Shown: positions 18,654 through 27,093 of the stretch, one piece after another
Layout: each line of letters begins with the position of its first letter
Numbering within the stretch: the first letter of the stretch is position 1
NCBI RefSeq assembly: GCF_011074955.1
Contig: NZ_WUQJ01000020.1
Span: forward strand, 62,001 to 126,000
From: Marinobacter caseinilyticus
Lineage (GTDB): Bacteria; Pseudomonadota; Gammaproteobacteria; Pseudomonadales; Oleiphilaceae
DNA: 64,000 bases
Direction of reading: 5' to 3'
Notes under the pieces: model-generated
Databases searched by the model: none
Told to the model about the DNA's origin: nothing
What the model saw: the letters and a program-made list of their open reading frames with translations, nothing else
Made by a program: the position numbers and the translations under genes

Positions 18654-21527
18654 TCAGGCGGTCACGATCACCCGGATACCTTCCAGCGCCATGGTTGATC
18701 GCTCAATGGCCACTTCAATGGCGGCGAGCTGGTCCTCAAAAAAAGCTATTTCTTGCTCTCGTATCGCCGGATTGGTCTTGCGCAACGACGTCAAGCGCCG
18801 AATCTCTGGCTGCAACATGTCGCGCAAGCGCTCCTGAGCGGCCGCCCGCAAAGGTTCAAGGTGGGTCGCGGCAATGGCCTCAGCGTGATCCACCATGGTT
18901 TCAACCTCAGCTCGAACGCGCGGCACGATCGCCTGCGCAGTGCGGCGACGGATATTGGAACATAAGTCGTTCAGCCGATCGTGGGGCAATGTCTCAGAAA
19001 GATTACGGCCATTCACATCCACTAGAAGACGAAGCGGTGACAGCGGCAGGTAACGTCCCAGCTGCAGTGATTCCGGCGCTGGACAATGCACCGTATACAA
19101 GGCTTCCAGCATAAGCGTGCCCGGCGGCAACCCCTTGACCGACAGGCTCGCCAGCGCCGCTTTGCCTAAATCGGAGCTGATCACCGACTCCATGACGCCG
19201 GTTACCATTGGATGCTCCCAGCTCAGGAAGCTCATGTCCTCGCGTTCCAGAGCCTGCTGGCGAGTCCAGGTCACGGTCACGCCGTCGTCCGGTAGCTCCG
19301 GAAAGTGGCCGGTTAGCATGTGATCACTGGGCGTGAGAATGTCCGCATTGTCCGAGTGATGGTCCACATCAACGCCAAAAATATCAAACGCCTCCAGCAT
19401 GTAATCCTTGACCTGGGCTGACGTCTCTTCCGCTTCAATCCGTTCAATCAGGGCGTCCGCCTGATCGCGACGGCAGGAATTCAACTCAATCAGGGCATCG
19501 CGGCCATTTTGGAGCAGCTCCCGGAGTCGTTTAGCCTCTTGCGCCGTGGTTGCCACCAATGCATCCAGTTCGTCAACATCGCCATTCAACACCGCGTGCC
19601 AGCGGTCCAACACCGTTTCGCGAACAGCCACACCGACCGAGTTACTCACTGTAAAGGCACTCAGGCCCTGATCGTACCAGCGGAACTGTCTGGCCTGCGC
19701 CGTGCCCTCAAGGTAGGGCACATGAATGTCGATGGTGTCAGACTGGCCAATCCGGTCCAAACGCCCGATGCGCTGTTCCAGCAAATCCGGGTTGGCGGGC
19801 AAATCGAATAGAATCAGGTGGTGAGCAAACTGAAAATTACGCCCCTCACTGCCTATTTCCGAGCAGATGAGCGCCTGGGCGCCCTGCCCGTTTTCCGCAA
19901 AATACGCCGCGGCGCGATCACGCTCAACCAAACTCAAGTGCTCGTGGAATGCCGCGCTGCGTATGCCGGCCCGCAGTTGCAAATGTTCCTCCAGCGCCAT
20001 AGCGGTTTCCGCATGGGCACAAATGACCACCACTTTTTCAGGCCGCAGTGCGACCAATGTCTTTTCCAGCCAGGTGACCCTTGGGTCCTGTGCCAGCCAG
20101 TCTTTTTCCGCCACCGTTTGTTCCGGCGTCAGGCCGGGCAAGCCATCACACTGTTCCGGCTGCGAATAGAGGTCGGGGCAGGCCAATGGCGCTGGATTCA
20201 GGCGGCGCTCAGGAAAGCCCTGAATGGCTGCCCGGGTGTTGCGGAACAACACTCGGCCAGTGCCATGGCGATCAAGCAACGCACCCACAACCGCCTTGAC
20301 CGGGTCGGCCTCTGCCAGCAAGTGCTCAAGCTCATCGCCCAGCCAGTCTTTTAGGACCGCATGCTGAGCCTCCTTGAGCACGCCATCGGTCTCCAACAGC
20401 TGCCGAACCACCTGGTTGATCCGCTCATAGTCGGCTTCCTGGCGAATGAACGCGTCTAAATCGTGGAAACGTGCCGGGTCGAGCAATCGGAGCCGGGCAA
20501 AATGGCTGGCCACGCCCACTTGTTCGGGCGTGGCGGTCAGCAGTAAGAGACCCTGGGTTTCACGGGCAAGCGCTTCGACCGTGGCATATTCGGGGCTGGC
20601 CGCCTCCGGGCTCCAGGCCAGATGATGGGCTTCATCGACCACCATCAGGTCCCATCCCGCCGCTCGGGCATCGTCCTGTGCCGTCGGATGGCGGGTCAGA
20701 AAATCGAGGCTGCACAGCACCAGCTGTTCATCCTCGAACGGGTTGGTCGATGCCGCCAGCGCCTCACTTTCCTCGTCTTGGCCGTCGTCCATCACACCGT
20801 CCAGATCGGACATGACCTCGTAGCGCGAATCATCGATGATTGAAAACCGTAGATTGAAGCGGCGCAACATCTCGACCAGCCATTGATGCACCAACGAATC
20901 TGGCACCACAATCAAGACCCGGCGAGCCCGCTCTGTGTGCAGCTGATAGTGCAGAATCAGCCCGGCCTCAATGGTTTTTCCAAGGCCCACTTCATCCGCC
21001 AACAGAACCCTGGGCGCAAACCGCCGGGCCACTTCATGGGCGATGTAGAGCTGGTGAGGCAAATGCTGGGTTCGCGCGCCGACCAAACCTTGCACGGGCG
21101 AGGCACGGAGCCGGTCCTGGTGTTGCATGGTCGCCATTCTCAGGCGGAACGCGCCACTGCGATCAAATTGCCCGGCAAACAGGCGTTGGTGGGGTTCACT
21201 GAAATGCACAAAACTGCTCAGCCGAACCTCCGAAATCACCCGCAGCTCGGGACCACCATCGTCGCAGCGGTACATATAAACGCCGGCCACTTCTTCCGTC
21301 GCCCTGACAATAAGGCGCTCGCCATCAAAGGTTTCGATACTCTCACCGGGCTGGTAGCGCACGCGCGACAACGGAGCGTTGTCGATTGCGTAAGTTCGCT
21401 CTTCGTCCGCGGCCGGGAATCCCAGAGTGACCCGCCGCCCGGAAACGTCCGTCACAATGCCCAAACCAAGGCCGGTATCGCTGTGACTGACCCAGCGCTG
21501 ACCAATACCAAAATCCGTGATGTCCAA
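18654..21527 (-). CDS. rapA: RNA polymerase-associated helicase RapA (HepA)
   Basis: SWI2/SNF2 ATPase that binds RNA polymerase and helps it recycle after transcription. Order: two N-terminal Tudor-like domains, ATPase with ADEVGLGKTIEAG (about residue 175) and VVDEAHHLAW, helicase C domain with GRNFQFAHHLILFDLP and EQRIGRLDRIGQ, and a C-terminal domain. From the TTG at 21527 the protein has 957 residues (E. coli 968). TTG has GGAGG 4 nt upstream and starts at the conserved DITDFGIGQRWVS. An ATG 34 codons upstream would overlap cysZ by 77 bp and adds unconserved residues. It follows cysZ by 25 bp, probably co-transcribed. Confidence 0.95.
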   Translation of the reverse strand: MDITDFGIGQRWVSHSDTGLGLGIVTDVSGRRVTLGFPAADEERTYAIDNAPLSRVRYQPGESIETFDGERLIVRATEEVAGVYMYRCDDGGPELRVISEVRLSSFVHFSEPHQRLFAGQFDRSGAFRLRMATMQHQDRLRASPVQGLVGARTQHLPHQLYIAHEVARRFAPRVLLADEVGLGKTIEAGLILHYQLHTERARRVLIVVPDSLVHQWLVEMLRRFNLRFSIIDDSRYEVMSDLDGVMDDGQDEESEALAASTNPFEDEQLVLCSLDFLTRHPTAQDDARAAGWDLMVVDEAHHLAWSPEAASPEYATVEALARETQGLLLLTATPEQVGVASHFARLRLLDPARFHDLDAFIRQEADYERINQVVRQLLETDGVLKEAQHAVLKDWLGDELEHLLAEADPVKAVVGALLDRHGTGRVLFRNTRAAIQGFPERRLNPAPLACPDLYSQPEQCDGLPGLTPEQTVAEKDWLAQDPRVTWLEKTLVALRPEKVVVICAHAETAMALEEHLQLRAGIRSAAFHEHLSLVERDRAAAYFAENGQGAQALICSEIGSEGRNFQFAHHLILFDLPANPDLLEQRIGRLDRIGQSDTIDIHVPYLEGTAQARQFRWYDQGLSAFTVSNSVGVAVRETVLDRWHAVLNGDVDELDALVATTAQEAKRLRELLQNGRDALIELNSCRRDQADALIERIEAEETSAQVKDYMLEAFDIFGVDVDHHSDNADILTPSDHMLTGHFPELPDDGVTVTWTRQQALEREDMSFLSWEHPMVTGVMESVISSDLGKAALASLSVKGLPPGTLMLEALYTVHCPAPESLQLGRYLPLSPLRLLVDVNGRNLSETLPHDRLNDLCSNIRRRTAQAIVPRVRAEVETMVDHAEAIAATHLEPLRAAAQERLRDMLQPEIRRLTSLRKTNPAIREQEIAFFEDQLAAIEVAIERSTMALEGIRVIVTA

Positions 21528-21552
21528 AAAACCTCCAGACCCGTGTAAAAGT

Positions 21553-22308
21553 TTACTTGCTCTCGACGGGCAAGCCCGTCTCACGCACCCAGTACGCCGT
21601 TGCGCCACAAACCGCAGCAGGCACGACAAACAGGTTCAGAACCGGCACCATGGCAGCCAGCGCCACCGGCAGACCAAATCCCAACGCTGATAACCGTGTA
21701 TCACTCAAGGTGCGCTTCAGACTGGGAAAGCTCACCCGGTGATTATCCGCTGGATAGTCCACGTACTGCAGCGCCATCATCCAGGCATTGAAGGCCAGCC
21801 ACAGCAGCGCCGCCGCCAGGTTAACGACCGGAATCAACCCAAGAATAAACAGGCCCAGAGCACGGGGCAGGTAATAGAGGATTTTTTGCACCTCTCGCCA
21901 CAATGCCCTCGGAATATCACGGATGATCTGGTCCCAGCTGCCGTCAGTACTGACCTCTTGGCCAGTCAGGTGTTTCTCCGTCAGTTCAGACAGATAACCG
22001 TAGAAGGGCGAACCAATCAGATTGGCCAGAATGACAAAGCCATAGGCCAGCATCAGTAATATCACGAGCCCGTAAAGAACCCAGAACAGCCAGTCGAGAC
22101 TTTGCAGCCACGCCCAATCCGGTAACATATCCATAGCGTAGGCAATCATGCTGCTGAAAAATTCAGCCAGCAGATAAAACAAAAGACCGAAAAGCAGAAT
22201 ATTGAGCGCCAGGGGGATCACCACGAACAGGCGCAGGCCGGGCTGCCTGATCAGGCGAAAACCTTCGCCAAGGTAACCCAAGCCGCTGAAAAAACTACCC
22301 TTTACCAT
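21553..22308 (-). CDS. cysZ: Sulfate transporter CysZ
   Basis: Inner-membrane sulfate importer feeding cysteine synthesis; 251 residues, family-typical. Blocks such as GLGYLGEGFRLIRQPGLRLF at the N-terminus, RDIPRALWREVQKILYYLPRA in the middle and VRFPSLKRTL-like VSFPSLKRTLSDTRLSALGFG are diagnostic, with about four hydrophobic helices. ATG at 22308 follows GGAGG by 10 nt; a longer frame to 22383 adds 25 unconserved residues. Followed by rapA on the same strand. Confidence 0.93.
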   Translation of the reverse strand: MVKGSFFSGLGYLGEGFRLIRQPGLRLFVVIPLALNILLFGLLFYLLAEFFSSMIAYAMDMLPDWAWLQSLDWLFWVLYGLVILLMLAYGFVILANLIGSPFYGYLSELTEKHLTGQEVSTDGSWDQIIRDIPRALWREVQKILYYLPRALGLFILGLIPVVNLAAALLWLAFNAWMMALQYVDYPADNHRVSFPSLKRTLSDTRLSALGFGLPVALAAMVPVLNLFVVPAAVCGATAYWVRETGLPVESK

Positions 22309-22403
22309 GGTGCTCTGACCTCCGCGTTGCAGTTGATTGATGGCAATGACGGGGCGCAGAGCATACCATGTTGCAACGTCCACAGCAGCCGGAACACCGC
22401 ATT

Positions 22404-22793
22404 ATGGCATTGAAAACCCGGATGATCAGTTTGTTAGCTTACCAACCGCTATGGCGCACCGGCCTTGTGTTGTCGGTCATTGCCATCCTGTTCCTGGCAA
22501 CCACCAATGAAAGCCTCCCACTGCCTTCATCCCCCAACGACAAAATCAATCACTTCATCGCGTTTCTGGAACTCGCCATACTGACCCAACTGGGCTGGCC
22601 AACAGTAAAACCGCTCACGACCATAGTCGCCCTGCTCGCGTTCGGTTTGGCCGTTGAGGGGATCCAGGCGCCGCTGCCGTATCGTGAGTTTTCGCTTTTG
22701 GATGTGGTCGCAGATGGTGTCGGCATCATAGCGGGGCTGTTGGTTTGGCATGGCTTACTTAAATCTTATGTTTCAGCCTACTCACCAAACTGA
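22404..22793 (+). CDS. VanZ-like family membrane protein
   Basis: 129 residues, four predicted helices. It matches the VanZ-like domain: DKINHFIAFLELAILTQLGW, a third helix followed by EGIQAPLPYREFSLLDVVADGVG, and a final helix. These proteins are widespread and mostly uncharacterised; the teicoplanin-resistance link of VanZ itself does not transfer. Start is uncertain: ATG at 22404 fits family length, while another at 22368 adds 12 residues; neither has a clear SD. Divergent from cysZ. Confidence 0.8.
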   Translation: MALKTRMISLLAYQPLWRTGLVLSVIAILFLATTNESLPLPSSPNDKINHFIAFLELAILTQLGWPTVKPLTTIVALLAFGLAVEGIQAPLPYREFSLLDVVADGVGIIAGLLVWHGLLKSYVSAYSPN

Positions 22794-22812
22794 CGAGTTT
22801 AACCATTGTGCG

Positions 22813-22830
22813 TGTGCGACATTTCTTACA
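22813..22830 (+). promoter_or_regulatory. GacA (UvrY/BarA-type) upstream activating box
   Basis: TGTGCG-N6-CTTACA against the established consensus TGTAAG-N6-CTTACA: 10 of 12 fixed positions, with the right half perfect. Its centre lies about 180 bp before the inferred RNA start, the spacing reported for rsmZ in pseudomonads. Confidence 0.75.
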
Positions 22831-22988
22831 TTCAAGTGAGCGCTCGCTGCAATCAAGTGTACGCGGCTTGAGACTAACGCCCGGCGAAAAAATCAACTCA
22901 TTGTATTTAAAGCATAAAAAACTAGCACGCTTCAACAAGCAACTTTCGCCCTACCATTACTGGCGCCCGATTGTTCGGAATAGGTTGA

Positions 22989-22994
22989 TATAGT
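22989..22994 (+). promoter_or_regulatory. -10-like element of the Csr-type RNA
   Basis: TATAGT, six bases before the first GGA-bearing hairpin region. No good -35 hexamer sits 16-18 bp upstream, as expected for an activator-dependent promoter. Start site near 23000 is inferred. Confidence 0.5.
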
Positions 22995-22999
22995 GAATG

Positions 23000-23232
23000 T
23001 GTCAGGGATGACAGGGAAAAGGACGAAGCATCGGACGTGTCCTCACAGGAAGTGAGGGGAAGCAGGGACTGTAAGGACGCAACGCTTAAGGGAAAACTAA
23101 TTGGATCGCCGGCTCGGATGCCGGTGCCACGGAGCTGGCCTCAGGATAAGAAAGCGACACGGCAGTCGCAACATGCGCAAGGATGCGTCGACCTGTTCCG
23201 ACAAAAGGGCAACACATGTTGTCCTTTTTTTT
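23000..23232 (+). ncRNA. CsrB/RsmZ-family regulatory RNA (CsrA/RsmA sponge)
   Basis: A ~233-nt intergenic RNA with 14 GGA motifs, mostly as AGGA or GGGA, the binding signature of CsrA/RsmA. Several are displayed in hairpin loops: CTCAC-AGGAA-GTGAG near 23042-23056, CCGGC-TCGGAT-GCCGG near 23109-23124, and CGC-AAGGAT-GCG near 23176-23186. It ends in an intrinsic terminator and is preceded by a GacA-type box. By analogy with CsrB/C and RsmY/Z it would titrate CsrA/RsmA and so relieve repression of target mRNAs. CsrA itself is not in the window. Open frames across it lack SD signals and coding character. Confidence 0.9.
23207..23232 (+). terminator. Intrinsic terminator of the Csr-type RNA
   Basis: Stem GGGCAAC/GTTGTCC (one G-T pair, four-base loop) at 23207-23224, followed by eight T (23225-23232). 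Confidence 0.93.
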
Positions 23233-23244
23233 GCCCCCGAAAAC

Positions 23245-23901
23245 TCAGCCTCGCCGGGCCCGATAGATCCTCACCGTATTAAACTCTTCAAATTCCTGCA
23301 AATCCGGCCAGGTCCGACCGTCAACGGTGGCTTGCAACTGATATCGATCGTCCGCCAGATCCTTGATGCGAGAATCGGCCAGCAGGACATCCGGAGCGGC
23401 GCCACAAAAGTGCTGGAGAAAATCCCGGTTGTCGCGATCGTAAAGCACATCGGCGGCCGTCACGACGTCAACATCCCCCAGGCGGAGAAACCAATCGCTG
23501 CTCACTGTGACCTCAACCTGGTTCAAGGACGCATTGGCTGCGATGGCGAGCCGAGCGTTCTCATCAATGTCACAGCCAACGACTTCACAAGCCCCTGCGA
23601 TGGCCGCCGCCACCGCAACAACACCGGAACCTGAGCCAAAATCAATCACACGCTTTCCGGCCACCGTCGCCGGATTTTGCAGTATGTAAGCCGCCAGCGC
23701 CTGCCCGCTGGCCCAGCAAAATGACCAATAAGCAGGCTCAGCCACCACCGCCTGAGCGGTGTCATGACTTAGCGGCCCCTGCAGACCCTCAGGATCAAAC
23801 AAATACAGCAGTATTTCACGGCAACCGGAGGGCCGGGTCGCAACGACACGAGCACCGGGAAGTGTGCGCTGAAGTCGTTCATTTAAAACTCGGGCGTTCA
23901 C
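23245..23901 (-). CDS. SAM-dependent methyltransferase, ETFB-lysine/Nnt1-like
   Basis: 218-residue class I methyltransferase. The SAM-binding motif is IDFGSGSGVVAVAAAIAGA with acidic CDID ending strand two. PLSHDTAQAVVAEPAYWSFCWASGQALA and VTAADVLYDRDN match the METTL20-type (electron-transfer-flavoprotein beta-subunit lysine) and nicotinamide-N-methylase-like group. The true substrate protein is not shown. Start is GTG at 23901 with no strong SD. Its stop lies 13 bp from the end of the convergent Csr-type RNA terminator. Confidence 0.85.
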   Translation of the reverse strand: MNARVLNERLQRTLPGARVVATRPSGCREILLYLFDPEGLQGPLSHDTAQAVVAEPAYWSFCWASGQALAAYILQNPATVAGKRVIDFGSGSGVVAVAAAIAGACEVVGCDIDENARLAIAANASLNQVEVTVSSDWFLRLGDVDVVTAADVLYDRDNRDFLQHFCGAAPDVLLADSRIKDLADDRYQLQATVDGRTWPDLQEFEEFNTVRIYRARRG

Positions 23902-24031
23902 AGCAGGCTGATCCCCAAATAACGAATGTACCGGCGGCGCAGTGTAACGCTCCGGACCCTGTCACCCCACCATCATCGGGCAAAAAACAGACAACTCAGG
24001 TATACTTCTGCCTCATTTTAAGAGCTACCGA

Positions 24032-25138
24032 GTGTCCACCATGATGTCCAGACCCGACACTGACGACTACCTGTCGCTGTTCCTGAACAATAGGCCATTA
24101 ATGGATGTCCGGGCCCCCGTAGAGTTTCAAAAAGGCAGCTTCCCAAACGCCACCAACGCACCGTTGATGAACGACGACGAACGCCACCGCGTGGGTATCT
24201 GCTATAAAGAGAAAGGACAGGACAAGGCCATTGAATTGGGGCATCAGCTGGTGTTTGGGGACATCAAAGCCGAGCGAATCGCTGCCTGGAAACGATTTAC
24301 GATCCAGAACCCGGATGGTTATCTGTTCTGTTTTCGCGGCGGCCTTCGCTCACGCCTGACACAACAGTGGCTGCGCGAATCAGGCATTGACTACCCATTG
24401 GTCCAGGGCGGATACAAAGCACTCCGTCGTTTCTTGATTGACCAGCTTGAGGCGCTGACGGCGAGCCAACGCTTTGTGATTGTCAGCGGCCGCACCGGCA
24501 CCGGCAAGACCCGACTCCTGTCGGACCTACCCCACCCCATCGACCTGGAAGGTATTGCCAACCATAGGGGCTCAAGCTTTGGCCGACAGGTGACGCCCCA
24601 GCCGAGCCAGATTGACTTTGAAAATCGCCTGGCGGTTGCCATGCTGAGGTCCCATCAGGGCGACCCCGGTGTCATCTATCTTGAAGACGAGAGCCGTCTG
24701 GTTGGCCGCTGCTGTCTGCCGGAGAGTCTCCGGCAGCGAATGTCTGAGGCCCCTCTCCTGGTGCTGGAACGTTCGCTTGAAGAACGTACCCAAATCATCA
24801 AGGAAGACTATGTCATCGACATGGCGACCGATTATAGGATGCGGGACGGCGCCGAGGCTGGCTGGGAAAATTTTTGCGATTACTTGCTCAGTGCGCTGGA
24901 CCGGCTTCGAAAACGCCTGGGCGGTGATCGCCACAGTGCACTCAGGGCCACCATGGCATCCGCACTCGACCGCCAACACAGCGACGGAACCCTGGAAGGC
25001 CACGACCCGTGGATCCGTGCCTTGCTGCAAGACTATTATGATCCGATGTACGACTACCAACTGAGCCAAAAGCAAGGGCGCGTCGTAGCCAGAGGCAACG
25101 CAGATCAACTTATTCACTGGGCGCAGGCTCAACAATAA
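24032..25138 (+). CDS. mnmH: tRNA 2-selenouridine/geranyl-2-thiouridine synthase MnmH (SelU)
   Basis: Replaces sulfur of 2-thiouridine at the wobble base of certain tRNAs by selenium, via a geranylated intermediate. 368 residues: N-terminal rhodanese domain with catalytic Cys100 (FCFRGGLRS), then a P-loop domain with SGRTGTGKT (152-160). Selenium transfer needs selenophosphate from SelD, not in this window. Start is GTG at 24032 with AAGAG 7 nt before it; ATGs at 24041 and 24044 are equally possible. Confidence 0.93.
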   Translation: MSTMMSRPDTDDYLSLFLNNRPLMDVRAPVEFQKGSFPNATNAPLMNDDERHRVGICYKEKGQDKAIELGHQLVFGDIKAERIAAWKRFTIQNPDGYLFCFRGGLRSRLTQQWLRESGIDYPLVQGGYKALRRFLIDQLEALTASQRFVIVSGRTGTGKTRLLSDLPHPIDLEGIANHRGSSFGRQVTPQPSQIDFENRLAVAMLRSHQGDPGVIYLEDESRLVGRCCLPESLRQRMSEAPLLVLERSLEERTQIIKEDYVIDMATDYRMRDGAEAGWENFCDYLLSALDRLRKRLGGDRHSALRATMASALDRQHSDGTLEGHDPWIRALLQDYYDPMYDYQLSQKQGRVVARGNADQLIHWAQAQQ

Positions 25139-25322
25139 GACCACTTGCGGTTATTCTTTCAGCATTCTCGGTCGGAGTTGTCCCCATAGCGACATTTTCT
25201 GCTATAAGAATTGACGTCTTCAGCGGCGCCTCCGGACGACAGCGATAGACTGGAAACAATGTAGCCCCATGATATGGGTGTGAAGACGACAACAAGGCAA
25301 TCAAGGCAAACAAGGAGTTCTT

Positions 25323-26156
25323 ATGGAAAACCTCTTTAGTGGAGAAGGCCAGGCGGCCGAACTGTTGCAACAAGCCATGTCAATGGTGATGACATACGCC
25401 CCAAAGGTTCTACTGGCGCTGCTTACGCTGATCGTCGGCTTGTGGCTGATCAACCGTTTCATCAGCGTGCTGGACAAAAAATTAGGCGCTAAAGATCCGA
25501 CGCTGAATAAATTCCTGTGCGGCCTGTTTGGCGCCATCTTGAAAGTGTTGCTGTTTATCTCCGTTGCCTCCATGGTCGGTATTGCAACGACGTCGTTTAT
25601 CGCCATCATTGGTGCCGCCGGCCTGGCCATTGGCCTGGCCTTGCAAGGCAGCCTGGCAAACTTCGCAGGCGGGGTGCTGATCCTGATATTCAAACCGTTC
25701 AAGGTTGGCGACACCATAGAGGCTCAGGGCTACCTTGGCGCCGTGGCCGAGATCCAGATTCTTTACACCATTGTGAATACCTTTGATAACCGCCGCATCG
25801 TCATCCCCAATGGCAGCCTTTCCAATGCCACACTGGTCAATGTCAGCATTTACGACAAACGTCGTTGCGACATGACATTTGGCATCCACTACGACGATGA
25901 CATCGACACCGCCAAAGCCATCTGCCAGCGCCTGATCGAAGAAGATGAGCGTTCAATGACCGATCCGGCGCCCAGGATTGCGGTTGGCAGCCTTGGTGAC
26001 AACTCGGTCAACCTGATGGTTCGGGTCTGGGTTCCCACCGACGATTTATGGCCGTACTACTGGGACATGCAGGAAAAGGTCAAGAAAGCCTTCGACGCGG
26101 GCAATATTACCATCCCGTTCCCGCAGCGCGATGTTCACATGTACCAAGCCAAATAA
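25323..26156 (+). CDS. mscS: Small-conductance mechanosensitive channel, MscS family
   Basis: 277 residues, E. coli MscS-like in size (286). Three N-terminal helices; the pore helix is rich in Gly and Ala (GAAGLAIGLALQGSLANFAGG), followed by the MscS beta domain (KPFKVGDTIEAQGYLGAVAEI, RRIVIPNGSLSNATLVNVS) and an alpha/beta C-terminus. Opens on membrane tension to release solutes in hypo-osmotic shock. ATG follows AAGGAG by 5 nt. Single-gene unit with a terminator-like hairpin just after it. Confidence 0.93.
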   Translation: MENLFSGEGQAAELLQQAMSMVMTYAPKVLLALLTLIVGLWLINRFISVLDKKLGAKDPTLNKFLCGLFGAILKVLLFISVASMVGIATTSFIAIIGAAGLAIGLALQGSLANFAGGVLILIFKPFKVGDTIEAQGYLGAVAEIQILYTIVNTFDNRRIVIPNGSLSNATLVNVSIYDKRRCDMTFGIHYDDDIDTAKAICQRLIEEDERSMTDPAPRIAVGSLGDNSVNLMVRVWVPTDDLWPYYWDMQEKVKKAFDAGNITIPFPQRDVHMYQAK

Positions 26157-26461
26157 GTGCCCTACCCGGTGGCCAGGCTGCGATCAACAGCCCGGCCACC
26201 GAGCCCTTTTGCCTTTCAAAACCCGTTCTACCTCGCCACCGGCTATCGAACGCCACGCCTCAACTTACGTCTGAATTTTCGCATTCTGAGTAACCTCGAC
26301 TAAGCTGATAACAGTATCCAAAAGACCGGAGCCTGCTCGGTTTTCGAACCCCAAGCAGTAGCGGTTCCCAAGTCCCCGGGACCAGGGCTGAGAAGGCGAG
26401 GACGTGCCTTTGCGACCCGTCACGGGATACACGCTGTCATTGCTGGTAGGAGATCGTCACT
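26157..26461 (+). other. Intergenic region mscS to ybaK-like gene
   Basis: 305 bp without a gene. It starts with the mscS terminator (26167-26210). A second hairpin near 26322-26343 (ACCGGAGC paired imperfectly with GCTCGGT, then TTTT) follows, and then a G/C-rich stretch up to the ybaK SD. The stretch contains CTGAGA and GACCCG, faintly like a TPP riboswitch, but the rest of that consensus is absent. Confidence 0.5.
26167..26210 (+). terminator. Terminator-like hairpin after mscS
   Basis: CGGTGGCC-a-GGCTG pairs with CAGCC-c-GGCCACCG (26167-26201), 13 bp with one mismatch and a seven-base loop, followed by AGCCCTTTT. Confidence 0.75.
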
Positions 26462-27028
26462 ATGCCGGTACAGCAGTTAAAAGAGTTCCTGGACAAGGCC
26501 GGCACGGAGTATGTCTGCTTGTCACACCCCCCTGCTTTTACGGCACAAGAACTGGCACGCCACGTGCAGATCGCCGGCGACCAAGTGATCAAAACCGTTA
26601 TTATCGAGCTTGATGGCAAAATGGCCATGCTGGTGATGCCAGCGACCTGGCGGGTGCGCTGGGACCGGCTGACCAAGATACTCGATACTGATTTTGTTCA
26701 ACTGGCCGATGAGCAGGAATTCAAAGACAGCTTTCCGGATTGCGAAGTGGGCGCTATGCCACCGTTTGGCAATCTGTTCGGGATGACGGTCTACTGCAGT
26801 GAAGCGCTGACCACACAACCGGACCTGGCGTTTTCAGCCGGCACCCATACCGAATCCGTTCACATGACTACCAAAGATTTCATGCAGCTCGTTCAACCCA
26901 TGGTGATCAGTCAGGGTTTCACCAAGCCCGGTGCCCAGAAGCCCGCCTGGCTGATCAAGGGACGAGCCGCCCACAAACCAGACCTGGTGCAGTCTGATAG
27001 AGTGGGCTCTGAGCTGGCTCGCTTCTGA
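26462..27028 (+). CDS. YbaK/ProX-domain protein (aminoacyl-tRNA editing family)
   Basis: 188 residues; the first ~155 match the YbaK/EbsC fold, which hydrolyses mischarged tRNAs such as Cys-tRNA(Pro). Family marks: HPPAFTAQELARHVQI, QVIKTVIIELDGKMAMLVMPA with the conserved Lys, and GAMPPFGNLFGMTVYC with the Gly-x-x-x-Pro-Phe-Gly block. A ~35-residue C-terminal extension is not family-typical. Substrate cannot be told. SD AGGAG 9 nt before ATG. Confidence 0.87.
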   Translation: MPVQQLKEFLDKAGTEYVCLSHPPAFTAQELARHVQIAGDQVIKTVIIELDGKMAMLVMPATWRVRWDRLTKILDTDFVQLADEQEFKDSFPDCEVGAMPPFGNLFGMTVYCSEALTTQPDLAFSAGTHTESVHMTTKDFMQLVQPMVISQGFTKPGAQKPAWLIKGRAAHKPDLVQSDRVGSELARF

Positions 27029-27093
27029 GCGTATAGGTCACTTGCCTGCAGGCATCCATCGCGTAAACTGGAAGCCTCAGCTAGGGAACCGAT

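Larger units (their letters stand above)
22794..22998 (+). promoter_or_regulatory. Upstream regulatory region of the Csr-type RNA
   Basis: 205 bp without a credible gene. It carries a GacA/UvrY-type box at 22813-22830 and a -10-like TATAGT at 22989-22994. A 61-codon open frame inside it has no SD or family signature. Confidence 0.7.

Noticed and set aside
22808..22993. Possible 61-residue protein upstream of the Csr-type RNA
   Set aside because: It overlaps the GacA-type box, lacks an SD, has no recognisable domain, and its frame is explained by chance.
23037..23634. Open frames across the Csr-type RNA, one running into the methyltransferase region
   Set aside because: They cross the RNA's terminator and have GGA-driven composition with no SD.
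26340..26461. TPP-riboswitch-like pieces (CTGAGA, GACCCG) before the YbaK-domain gene
   Set aside because: The conserved second half of the TPP aptamer (the GAACCTGA/GGATAA-type block) is absent and the gene is unrelated to thiamine.
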